Source of the DNA: Apostichopus japonicus
Taxonomy: Eukaryota > Echinodermata > Holothuroidea > Aspidochirotida > Stichopodidae
Direction of reading: 5' to 3'
NCBI RefSeq assembly: GCF_037975245.1
Contig: NC_092562.1
Span: 22,743,554-22,807,553, forward strand
DNA: 64,000 bases
Below, piece by piece: positions 52,024 to 62,600 of this stretch. The notes below the pieces were generated by a model, which worked only from the letters and a program-made list of their open reading frames with translations, did no database searches and had not been told where the DNA came from. Both the position numbers and the translations under genes were made by a program. Every line of letters begins with the position of its first letter. Position 1 is the stretch's first letter.

Positions 52024-54114
52024 TCATTCTTTGTCTGCCTGGTCGTCTTCTATAGCTTGATCATCAGATCGTGCGGTAAGTCGATAACGTCTCCCTGCTG
52101 CCTTGCCTTTGAAGACGGAACTCATTCGGTTAGCTCTCTTCTCTTCATCTAAGTAATTATCGGCCTCAGCAAGCATTGCTTCGTCATCTGATCTCGTCCG
52201 TACCCTATATCGTGTTCTACCCCGTAAGGTGCTGGCTCTGTTTGCCCTTTTCTCATCTTCCATGAATTCCTCGTTATCAAGAAAACCGTCTTCATCTTGT
52301 GACCTGTTTCTGATCCTATATCTTTGTCTGCCTCGAAGAGCATTGTATCTGTTCGCTCTTTTGTCGAGGTCATTGGGACCTTCTCCCACCGATTCTGCTT
52401 CTTCTTCTTCTTCGTCTTCTTCTTCTTCCTCTTCCTCTTCGTCTTCACCATCACCGTTCCTTGTCCTAAGTCTATACCTGTTTCTGGCCGACCCTCGAAG
52501 GCTGCTCTGTCTGTTTCCCCTCTTGTCTTCTAATTGTTGTTCTTCATCATCATTAAGCCAAGTTTCATCATCTGATCTAGTCCTGATCCTGTATCTTGAT
52601 TTACCTCGAAGAGCATTGTATCTGTTCGCTCTTTTCTCGGGGTCAGTGGGATCTTCTTCTTCCTCCTCTTCCTCTTCTTTTACTACTTCTTCTTTTTCTT
52701 TCTCTTCTTCCTCTTCCTCTTCATCTTCCTCGTCACCATCACCGTTCCTTGTCCTAAGTCTATACCTGTTTCTGGCCGACCCTCGAAGGCTGCTCTGTCT
52801 GTTTCCCCTCTTCTCCTCTAATTGTTGATCTTCATCATCATTAAGCCAAGTTTCTTCCCCTTCACCATCACCGTTCCTTGTCCTAAGTCTATACCTGTTT
52901 CTGGCCGACCCTCGAAGGCTGCTCTGTCTGTTTCCCCTCTTCTCTTCTAATTGTTGTTCTTCATCATCATTGAGGAAAGTTTCATCATCTGATCTTGTTC
53001 TGATCCTGTATCTTGATTTACCTCGAAGAGCATTGTATCTGTTCGCTCTTTTCTCGGGGTCAGTGGGATCTTCTCCTTCTTCCTCGTCCCCTTCATTTGC
53101 TAACTCTTGTTTTATTTTATTTTCCTCTTCCTCTTCCTCTCCGTCTTCCTCTTCCTCTTCGTCTTCACCATCACCGTTCCTTGTCCTAAGTCTATACCTG
53201 TTTCTGGCCGACCCTCGAAGACTGCTATGTCTGTTACCCCTCTTCTCTTCTAATTGTTGTTCTTCATCATCATTAAGCCAAGTTTCATCATCTGATCTTG
53301 TTCTGATCCTGTATCTTGATTTACCTCGAAGAGCATTGTATCTGTTCGCTCTTTTCTCGGGGTCAGTGGGATCTTCTCCTTCTTCCTCGTCCCCTTCATT
53401 TGCTAACTCTTGTTTTATGTTATTTTCCTCTTCCTCTTCCTCTCCGTCTTCCTCTTCCTCTTCCTCCTCACCATCACCGTTCCTTGTCCTAAGTCTATAC
53501 CTGTTTCTGGCCGACCCTCGAAGACTGCTATGTCTGTTACCCCTCTTCTCTTCTAATTGTTGTTCTTCATCATCATTAAGCCAAGTTTCATCATCTGATC
53601 TTGTTCTGATCCTGTATCTTGATTTACCTCGAAGAGCATTGTATCTGTTCGCTCTTTTGTCCTCCTCTAATTCATCGTCGAGTTCATTGTCTTCGTCGTT
53701 TTCGCTCCGCGTTCTAAGCCTGAAACGGCTTTTACCTACGGAAAAACGCCGGTTAGCTCTTTTTTCATCCTCCATTTGGTCCTGTAAATTCCTAACCTCG
53801 TCGATGGCATCAGTGTTATCAGATCGTCCAGATACTCTGTATTTTGGATACCTTCCTCTCAGAGCGTTGTAGCGATTTGCTCGCTTCTCGTCCTCCGTCT
53901 CTTCTACTTCTTCGTCACTACCTTTATCATTCTTGACTAATGCTTCACTTTCTCCTTTCAAAGGTTGGTCTTGTGTAAGAGAGAAAACTTTTTCAAGGGT
54001 CGTCCAATCGTCTCCGCCGACATCTTCGGTGGGGATCTCTGCTTCGGATTGCACAGGATGTACAATAACTAAGAAATAGCAAGCAAGAAGACACCAACCC
54101 GCAACCTCCTTCAT
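52024..54114 (-). CDS. Multi-copy neuropeptide precursor, AN-peptide type (14 KR-flanked ANR/GNR peptides)
   Basis: This encodes a 696-residue secreted precursor. The start was chosen at the Met opening the signal peptide MKEVAGWCLLACYFLVIVHP (cleavage likely after VQS, residue 23). The upstream in-frame extension to 54402 has no such signal and is probably non-coding. An acidic leader runs to residue 76. Then 14 peptides follow, each preceded by a Lys-Arg convertase site, starting at residues 79, 120, 155, 192, 256, 293, 357, 394, 437, 496, 533, 587, 624 and 661. Nine begin ANR and five GNR. The shared core is (A/G)NRxxxLRG followed by RYR(I/L)RTR, then a Glu/Asp-rich spacer. Echinoderm AN-peptide precursors are known for repeated peptides with N-terminal Ala-Asn, which is the basis of the call; receptor and function are not evident from the sequence. 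All peptides lie in one exon. A closer family cannot be excluded without a search. Confidence 0.85.
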   Translation of the reverse strand: MKEVAGWCLLACYFLVIVHPVQSEAEIPTEDVGGDDWTTLEKVFSLTQDQPLKGESEALVKNDKGSDEEVEETEDEKRANRYNALRGRYPKYRVSGRSDNTDAIDEVRNLQDQMEDEKRANRRFSVGKSRFRLRTRSENDEDNELDDELEEDKRANRYNALRGKSRYRIRTRSDDETWLNDDEEQQLEEKRGNRHSSLRGSARNRYRLRTRNGDGEEEEEEEDGEEEEEENNIKQELANEGDEEEGEDPTDPEKRANRYNALRGKSRYRIRTRSDDETWLNDDEEQQLEEKRGNRHSSLRGSARNRYRLRTRNGDGEDEEEEEDGEEEEEENKIKQELANEGDEEEGEDPTDPEKRANRYNALRGKSRYRIRTRSDDETFLNDDEEQQLEEKRGNRQSSLRGSARNRYRLRTRNGDGEGEETWLNDDEDQQLEEKRGNRQSSLRGSARNRYRLRTRNGDGDEEDEEEEEEEKEKEEVVKEEEEEEEEDPTDPEKRANRYNALRGKSRYRIRTRSDDETWLNDDEEQQLEDKRGNRQSSLRGSARNRYRLRTRNGDGEDEEEEEEEEDEEEEEAESVGEGPNDLDKRANRYNALRGRQRYRIRNRSQDEDGFLDNEEFMEDEKRANRASTLRGRTRYRVRTRSDDEAMLAEADNYLDEEKRANRMSSVFKGKAAGRRYRLTARSDDQAIEDDQADKE

Positions 54115-54135
54115 CTTCTCATAGATAGATGTTTT

Positions 54136-54470
54136 CTGAAGACCAAAACAAGAAATAGACATAAATAGATGTTTAAGCGAAGATGGAAAACTAATTGAAT
54201 TGCTTCTTATTGCAAACATCTCAATTTTATATCTGGATATAATCAATGATTTATAATCTCTTGCTTCGCTCTCGCATGGGTTACTGAGGTGTAGAAGGGT
54301 TTGGAAGGGCAGGAGGAGTAAGAGGGGAGAATGGAGGAAATAAAGTAATTTACCGGTATTTGTTTTGAGTAAGGTAAGATCATTTTTAACATGCTGCAAC
54401 ACTCTCGACTACAGCTTGAGCAAGATAAACGCATATAGCAGCGAGACGAGATCAACATTGGCATCTTCAG
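54136..54470 (-). promoter_or_regulatory. Possible 5' untranslated exon, short intron and promoter of the neuropeptide gene
   Basis: On the minus strand an acceptor-like TTGTTTTGGTCTTCAG ends at 54136, just 21 bases before the start codon. A donor-like CCGGTAAAT lies near 54356. A TATA-like CTATATGC occurs at 54434-54441. A model with a short 5' exon and an intron of about 220 bp is plausible but rests only on these weak motifs. Confidence 0.25.
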
Positions 54471-54479
54471 AAATGCATG

Positions 54480-57400
54480 AAATGATTAGCAAAGTACTGA
54501 CGGTCGACATTGCTACTAACATGATCTGCGCATGAACACGGGCAGTTTGGAGTGCCGTCTGTTTTATCAATGTCAGAGGGAATATCTCGTCTTGAACTGC
54601 ACCCAGCTAATGTCAGTTAATGCAGGAGTTGAGAGTAGATTTTGATTATTATGATGCCATCTTATACTAAAATCTTATATCAATTGAGGTCGTAATTCAT
54701 TCCAGAGAGAACTATATTTCAAAATATGGACAATTGCATGTTGGTTTATACTGTGTATATATAATTTACTGCTATGAACATTGTCCGGACGAGAAACTGT
54801 TAAGGATTAAACAAATTTCTTGACTAATTTACTGATGAACCCTCGTTTGTTGGAACGATGTAGGCGATTGCCTTGTACTATAGTTTGATCAGTTGTTAGC
54901 TCATTGCATGTAATAGACGGTAGTTTGGAAACGTTGCAGACCCAGTCTCAAAATGATGATTTAAAGGAGCAATTTCCCTTTAAGATGTTATGCAGCAGCT
55001 GTATCGAATGGATGGAATCGTGTTTGGATTATACCAATCATTGAATACTGAACGTGGTCTTGATTTAGTAAACTCATCGGTTTATGAAACACTACAATAC
55101 CCGTTTACAGACTTCAAACAGCTTCATGTCTTGAAACTCGCCATGTACATAATTATGCTGTTAAATACGTATTAAATAGTCGGCACAACAAAGCATTGTG
55201 TACTCCCCGAAGACATTAATTTTAAGTCAGAGACAAATTTTTGAGGAAAGTTATTACTTTTTTTTTTTCATTTCCGATGATCCGACAAAGTTTAACACTA
55301 CGGCAGCCGACTGTTATGACTTTCTTACAAAGATATATTGTTTTTTGTTAGATGGTATTTATTCTTACAGATAATAAGCAAATTAATCACCTTTGGGTAA
55401 CTTCAACAATTTTCAGTGTTGTGATTTTCTTTACTTCTTTTTCTGTTGCATGTTGTTGTTGTTTTTATAAGTCAAATGACGTCATCACAACACCTGATTA
55501 CTGGTGTCAATTTTTAAAATGTGCCGACAATTATCACGTCGTATTTTCACTCCTCTTTTCATTGCAAAATATATGTTTTAATATTTCTTTTTAAATTTCT
55601 TTTCCGTCATCCCTAGTTGTATGTTGAACTACAATGTCAGCTTGTTTATACAACCAATTGGTATTTAATAAATGTGTGTGGGACGTACAAACACATCATC
55701 AAATAACCTTGCTTGCATAATATGACGTCATTTTCTTTATCATAGGTTAAAACACTCTCTCGTCTAAACGTGTGATCTTGCGTTTGTCAAAGCTTAATTG
55801 AGTCTAATTGTTTCCACATACTTACACCGCAGAGAAGAGGAAATATACTATTTAAAAATTGAACTGTATATGGATCGAGAAAGAGAGACGTGAGTCTTCT
55901 TGTACATTAACCATTCACTGTCCGGACGTAAATTCGTTGCCGTAATTTAAATTGATTACTTACAACGTTGAGGTTTCACTGAGTTATATAGTGACTTTCT
56001 TTCAGCTTAGATTTCCATTGTTTTGTTTTTTTCATTCGACATAACTTTGTTTGATGTCATCAGAGGTAGTGAGATATTATCTTGAATAGCGAGGCTAACG
56101 GCAGATGGTTTTCAAATGATTGTTGGTGATAAGTGGAGTGGGGTGGGGTGGGGTGGAGTGGGGTGGGGTTTGGTGGGGTGGGGAAAGAGTTTAAGGAGAC
56201 AAAACCAAACTACCATGTTTAGGTTATATGATAGAGAACTTGTTGTAAACAACTCTCTTAAACGGATATCGAAAATCTCGTTCTGTTTGGCAGATAGTAC
56301 TTTAAATGTCATGTCTGGGAGCTGTCATTGTGTTAATATGTGATGTCATAGTGCCGCGAGGACTTGGCACATTCCAATTCCTCCTCGCTGTTTCATTCAT
56401 AATTTCAAGATAGCATGTTGACGGTGTTGATAGTGAAAGCAAAACCTTTATTAGGTCATGTTCAGATCTTCAATATTTTATATTCATTATTTTTAAAATC
56501 CATCTCTATTACAGAAAATAATCATTGAACTAAATGAAGCGAAACTTAAACACAAATGAAGGAAATGTAGCTCCAGGATTTCATTTTTAGACTTGACCAA
56601 GTCTTGCATGGCCATATGTGCGAGTGACATTTAACTTGCGATATCTCCCGAATGGAATAAGAATTTTCTAAGCTGCTTTGGGAGGTTATTCGTAACAGTG
56701 AACTCTACCACAACCACCCATGATGTTGGTCGGGGTTGTTGTCTCCTTTAAGAAGCGCGATCTCTACAAAATGCCATTGTACATCTCCATTCCACTCAAC
56801 GAAATGAAGGTATATCCCTTTGGGTCTTTTAACCCTTTAAGGTAAAAGTGGCAACATAATGTCCAAAAATTACGATGCCTGTTAACTTATTGTTGAATGA
56901 ATATGATTCACGTCTGATAAAATAACCTACTATTTATGTCATTAAATCCGCCCTTCACCCCCCCCCCTTCCCCTACCTCTCTCCCGTCCCTGCAAAATAC
57001 CCGGAACTAACCTCAAGATTTAGCTCAAACAACATATACATATACAATCTTCTATCGCTTGTTGTATAGCAAAACATCCTCTGCTTTTGAAGTGAACATA
57101 ATTACTTGATTTCATACATGTAAAGATTTATTAAAATGTTTAAAATTTAAAAAAAAAGGTTTAAAATTTAAAAAGAATGAGCAGTCATGGACACGGAAGG
57201 TCTTACTTAGCAATAAAGTAAACATATTTCTCACACAAAAGAGGAAGATGTTTGTGATACTTGATGCCAGCGCCTGCTTTTATCTCTATTTTTTTGTAAT
57301 CTTTTAGGTGAAGACCTCAATAAATTGAGTAACAATGAACTCCTATCCCTTTGTTCATCTCTTCCTACATGAAACAGTCTATGCTGTCTTACCTATAGGT

Positions 57401-59608
57401 TAATATATTTCCCTTGTTGTAGGTTAGTCAAAGTGGAGTACTAACGTCGGTGTATAGATTTGGAATCTGTAAGAAAAAGGAAAAGAAAGTAGACACGCAA
57501 TGTAAATTACTTGAGAGGAAAGAAAGGCACAACTGAATAGAAATGATGCATCATGATAGTCGGCTTACAGATTAAGTCTGGAGGGGAGGGGATGGGGATG
57601 GGGAGGGGGAGGAGGGGAGGGGAGAGGAGAGGAGAGGAGGAGGTGAGGTACAGTCACTCTCTTGAACAGCCAAAAAGCTTATAATAATACCTCTACAGTG
57701 CACCGATTCTGTTTATAACTTGGGTATATAAACGATTCAGCACTATCTGCATCATTTTGCTAAAGAGAGAGTGGCATGGTCACGATTTGAGGCTTGCTGT
57801 ACCCCTTGGACCTTCATTGGTATGGTACTGGTGGCCACACGATTTTAACTTGGTGGTATGTTGCTCTCTACAGTTTGTGTTCTCCAAGTGGTAGACTGTT
57901 CTTGTAGCCTTAGAGTTAATGCTTGCGAATATAAATTCCCACTTAAACCCTGAACCTAGTTGTGTTTGGATCATGACGTGTGTGGGTTAATTTACGGTTA
58001 GGCGGTAGATAAAAGCTGCAGTTCATTCCATTCAGTAAGACATAAACATGATCGTGAATCTGGGAGTGATGAGAGATATGTCTGTTGTTCTATAATGAGC
58101 AAAGAATGACGAGTTTTACAAGTGTATAATAAGGACATCACATAGACAATTTTTGAAATTGCTACTAGTGTTTCAGTTGCTGCAGTGGATTTAATTTCTT
58201 CCTTAAGTTTTCTGTGTTTTCTCTCCTCTGATTTCAGTTACTTATATTTGATAATTTAGTTACTAAAGTACACCGCAGTGTTTATGCGGAGAAGAATTCC
58301 AGTTAACAGCGACTTTGTTAATTTTTACCTACGAATTAAAATATGAACAAAATAACCCACGCACAAACAAACGATGAAGAAAATGAAGAAAAAAAAACGA
58401 AAGCCAATCAGACACTCATATTTACTTCATTCTGTGTACTATGAAAATACATATTGAACAATAATCACACCCCGCTAGACGAAACCATATATGATTTTGT
58501 AGCTGCGTTCAAGAGTATCTCATGCAAAGAGAATATATCTCAATTAAGTGTTTTTGTTTAATTGTTATCATAAACAGAAATATCTCTTGAAATATACGAC
58601 GCTTACAATGAATATCTTTAGGCTCAACAGTATTGTCTCAAACTTTCAGAAAATTTGCTATTTTAGAATTGCTAGAATGTTACCAAAAAGTCTAGTCTGG
58701 TTGTGTGTTTCTATTACATCCCTCCAAGGTGTCCACAGAGATGAACATAACATTGAATGCGACACAATTAAATGAATACTTGTTGAAGTTTAATGCCGTG
58801 CATGAGAGACTTTTCTTCTCCCTTTACTATCGCTATCTAGCACATTTTGTGACAATATTGGTGACAGTTTGGTTATAAATCCTCTTTAATATTGACAAAA
58901 CTTTTCTACCCAATCGGATTTATCTGACATTTCTCTCCATCAAGTCCCAGTATATATAAACTTTGAAACGAAGAAGATTTAAATTGTCTGTTTAATAAAT
59001 TACAGCTTAAATATGGTAAGAAAACAACTGAGCCCTTTTTTTTTCTTTGCTATACTCGTGTTTTTTTTTTGTCGTTTTAAGGGGGCGTTAGGTTTCCCTT
59101 ATATTTAAGGTCTAAAAGCGTAGTTAACACCTTTTATTTTCATGACTTTCTTTTCTTTTGGTCATCATTTGTCACGAAGGACGCTATATATGCTCAACAC
59201 TCGAGACGGTTATTTGATCCTATCGACGGCCGATAAGGCCAAATCTCTACTCTGAGATTTAAAGAGAGTTGACACGACGTCTGAATTGAAAGTAATAAAC
59301 TGATGCCCTTGGAAAAGGCTGAAAGTGTAATCCATCAACTGAGAAACAAAACGGAGTATTTAATACTTATCATCTCATATTGATGGGTCTATTATAAGTT
59401 GTAAACAAATAAAAGAAAAAATTAACTACTTTGATGGAAGAAACAAAAAACTGTGATTCGGAATTGTGAGGAATGGTAAATTTTACAAGATAGATTCGAA
59501 TCTAGTCATCACATGTGTTAAAGTAAGTTATGGGTGTGTTTATCAATAACATATTATCTAATTCAACTCTCCGTTATAAAGGTACTCGAGCAAGTATATT
59601 TATTTATT
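54480..59608. other. Upstream flank of the neuropeptide gene, no further gene recognised
   Basis: Contains two identical CRE palindromes ATGACGTCAT at 55476-55485 and 55722-55731. A GGGGT-type G-rich tract lies at 56134-56183, a C run at 56958-56967, and a purine tract with GGGG runs at 57580-57648. Short open frames (for example 55352-55594 and 58548-58775) show no recognisable product. Confidence 0.5.
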
Positions 59609-59611
59609 TAT

Positions 59612-59674
<63 letters not shown>
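59612..59674. repeat. (AT)n microsatellite
   Basis: About 28 AT units preceded by a few TTTA units. Confidence 0.95.
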
Positions 59675-59678
<4 letters not shown>

Positions 59679-59679
59679 A

Positions 59680-62600
59680 ACTGCTGAGTATCCTAGACAA
59701 ATCCCCTCTTTAATCAAGGTATAATATGGACAATATCAAACGGATGTTAAAAGCTTCGCCTCCATGAATTATTCAAGTCCCTACATGAGGTCCAGGGGGC
59801 TGAGAACGATACAATCTGGTATCGATTCACTTCCTGTGTCAACATGTGACCTTTATGACTTACAATGTGACAGACCTTTTCGATCAGATTGTCACTGATG
59901 ACTGTTCAAGAAAAAAATATCTGGAAAATAGTTATTTTAGATTTGTAAATTGCAAATTTCTAAATGTCTCATTTTCTCATACATGCTGTTGGTTGCTAGG
60001 AAGGAATGCTACCCACATACAATAAAGTGTAGCACGCGAAATTAATTAGTAATTGTAATTCTATTTCACATGTTGTGAAGAGACATAATAATGAAAATGG
60101 TAAAATTAAAACCTGCCATTAAATATTTATTCCAGTTGATATATCTACTTGAGGTTTTTTATTTGTCCATCTCTTAACACACCGTGAAAGAAATATTACA
60201 CATTTGTAGGTTAAAACGTTTTCCCTTCTCCTACGATTTATTTAGTTATTTAGAAAACTACACAAAGGGTGCACTTAACTATTTTTTTTACTATATTAGC
60301 AGTTTTATTTTGTTCTTTTGAAAGAAACTCGAACAAGTCACGTGAGAAGGAATGTTTTAAGATAAAATTTCTCTGTACTGATGACAAAATTGCAACAGAC
60401 GCTTTACCTGATTAGCTTACATGTCCTGACGATGCAAGTCAGAGTCAAAAACATATATAACACTCACTGTGATTGGTTCAAAGGCAAAATCATATATAAC
60501 ACGCACTGTCATTGGTTCCTTTAACCGTATTTGAAGCCTCGATTTATGTTTTGGCATAACGTTCAAACGTCCAGAAATAGAAATCTACTCCAATTAATTT
60601 TTCTTCTCTTTTTGTTTTGCTTTTTGTGCTAACGTTTTTCCCCCGTGAAGTTTGAATGAACGCTAAGATTTGCAGGCAATAGCTATTAACCTTCCAGCAT
60701 GCTGGCAGGCAAACGCGGGGCAGTTTTCACTCTAATAAAACATTCTCTGTTTAGTTTAGGTCTTATTTAAGCCTTCTACTTCAATATTCCGATCTATCAA
60801 AGGGAGCCTACTGATTAAAAGTGTTTAATAAGTTGAATGTTGTTTATTTTTCATTATCAATTTATGAACCAGAGGGAAATTGCTGTTTCCTATTTTGGAG
60901 GATTTCAATACGTTTCTTTTATTGTCTAGTCTTTTCATGTTAGCTATTTCTCATCCTTTCATTTACATTCGAATGGAATGGCAAGCATATATATAGTATC
61001 GGTTCGTGCTGAAGGAAGTAAGGGACTGGAGTAGAGTGGGAATGTGGGTGGGATTGAGTGGCTCAGTTGCTCTATAGCATAGACCGTTCTGGCTAATAAT
61101 TGATTTGCTCTGTCAAAAGTTATTTATAATTTCCCAATCAGTTTTCTTATGTAACTTAAGCAGAATCGATATCGATCTCGGTTGGAAAAATACAATTATC
61201 CCCAAAATACCATTTAGAAGGAATACGAAAGATAAACAAAGCAAATGTAAATTAAGTCACTTATCCATCTTCTGCTGCATTTTAATCAATTTAAAAGTTC
61301 GCTTTTTCAACGAACTAGATCATCAGAACTTGAGTGTTTCGTGCTTGCGCGGGCGCCCAAGTGTGCTTGTGCGTTAATATTAAAAGTTCTTTCTTTTATA
61401 TTAAATTTTGACAATGATGTACAATATTCTTCAGAAATATGTAAAAGACCACTCCGTTTCCCTCTTGAAGAGGATTCGATATTAACTAAAGATATAATCA
61501 TAAAAAAAGGTGTTAAAACAAATGAAAAATTTAATATAAAGGTCAAGGAAGTAATCACACTTCTGCAACTCTAGTAGGGGCAAATCAAGGATTAACTAAG
61601 AAATTTCCTTTGTATAACAGTTCTTTTGTTGTCTTGCTACTTAATCACGATTATCTTAACTTCCTGTGTTACCCCCTTCGTCGACTCGTCAATGAGGCCA
61701 AAGATCGCAACTCAATCCGATATATATTCTGATAGAAATCTGAAAACCTTGACAAAAACGGACGTGAAATGTTTGGAGGCCTTGTAAAGTACACAAGGGT
61801 GCAAGTAATAATCTAAAAGATCATTTTACTTGGACATGAGTTCTTCGGCCATCATTTCGATATGAAAAGGAAATCTTCGTGAACTATGTGATCGACCATA
61901 AGAGTTATGACATGACATGCATATACCGTATTGGATAAGAAATATGGATGGAAGTAATTAGAGAAATATGTTAATTTACATTGTATATATTTAATATATG
62001 TCGCCTGCTAATATCATGGCGTAAGACCATTTGTTGGAGGTGGAAACGTTAGATGGCAGTCATAAACAATCTGGTAGTTCAGTGCTTATGCATATCAGCA
62101 AGCATATAGCATAGATCATGTAAAAAAAATGTATTACGGTGTAGATAATGTGAAAGCTCTTGTCCTTGCTTTTGTTTCTCTCAGTAAAAACAAAATGACA
62201 TTAAGAAACCAACAGATCTTAATTTAACTCTTTTAAAGTTCCATGAAAACGTGTGATTGGTCCTGACCCTTCATTTAACACATGCACATTTAATTCAAGA
62301 AGTTTTTTCTTTATCCTTTGTTTTGCCATTTGTTGGTAATCTTTCCAAACCTCTAAGTTTTAATTTAAAATAATATTGTAATTGATGAGTGATTGTTCGC
62401 TGATAAGCCAACAATCAATGTAAGTCTTTATATGCAATGATCATATTATTTCGTCACCGAAAAAACCTTAACATACTAATTATTCATATCAAAACGCATA
62501 TTGAACATTGCCGCGCCAACCTTGACCCCAATCCCCAACAACACTCTACCTAAAAGCAAAAATAGCCTCTGTGTCTTTTCATGTGTAATTAAGTCTATAA

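Noticed and set aside
52229-53872. Plus-strand Ser-rich open frames (199 and 300 codons)
   Set aside because: They are antisense shadows of the Glu/Asp-rich minus-strand neuropeptide precursor.
54115-54402. N-terminal extension of the precursor reading frame by 96 codons
   Set aside because: The downstream Met at 54114 opens a proper signal peptide. The extension has no such signal and contains an acceptor-like site just before that Met, so it is probably intron or untranslated sequence.
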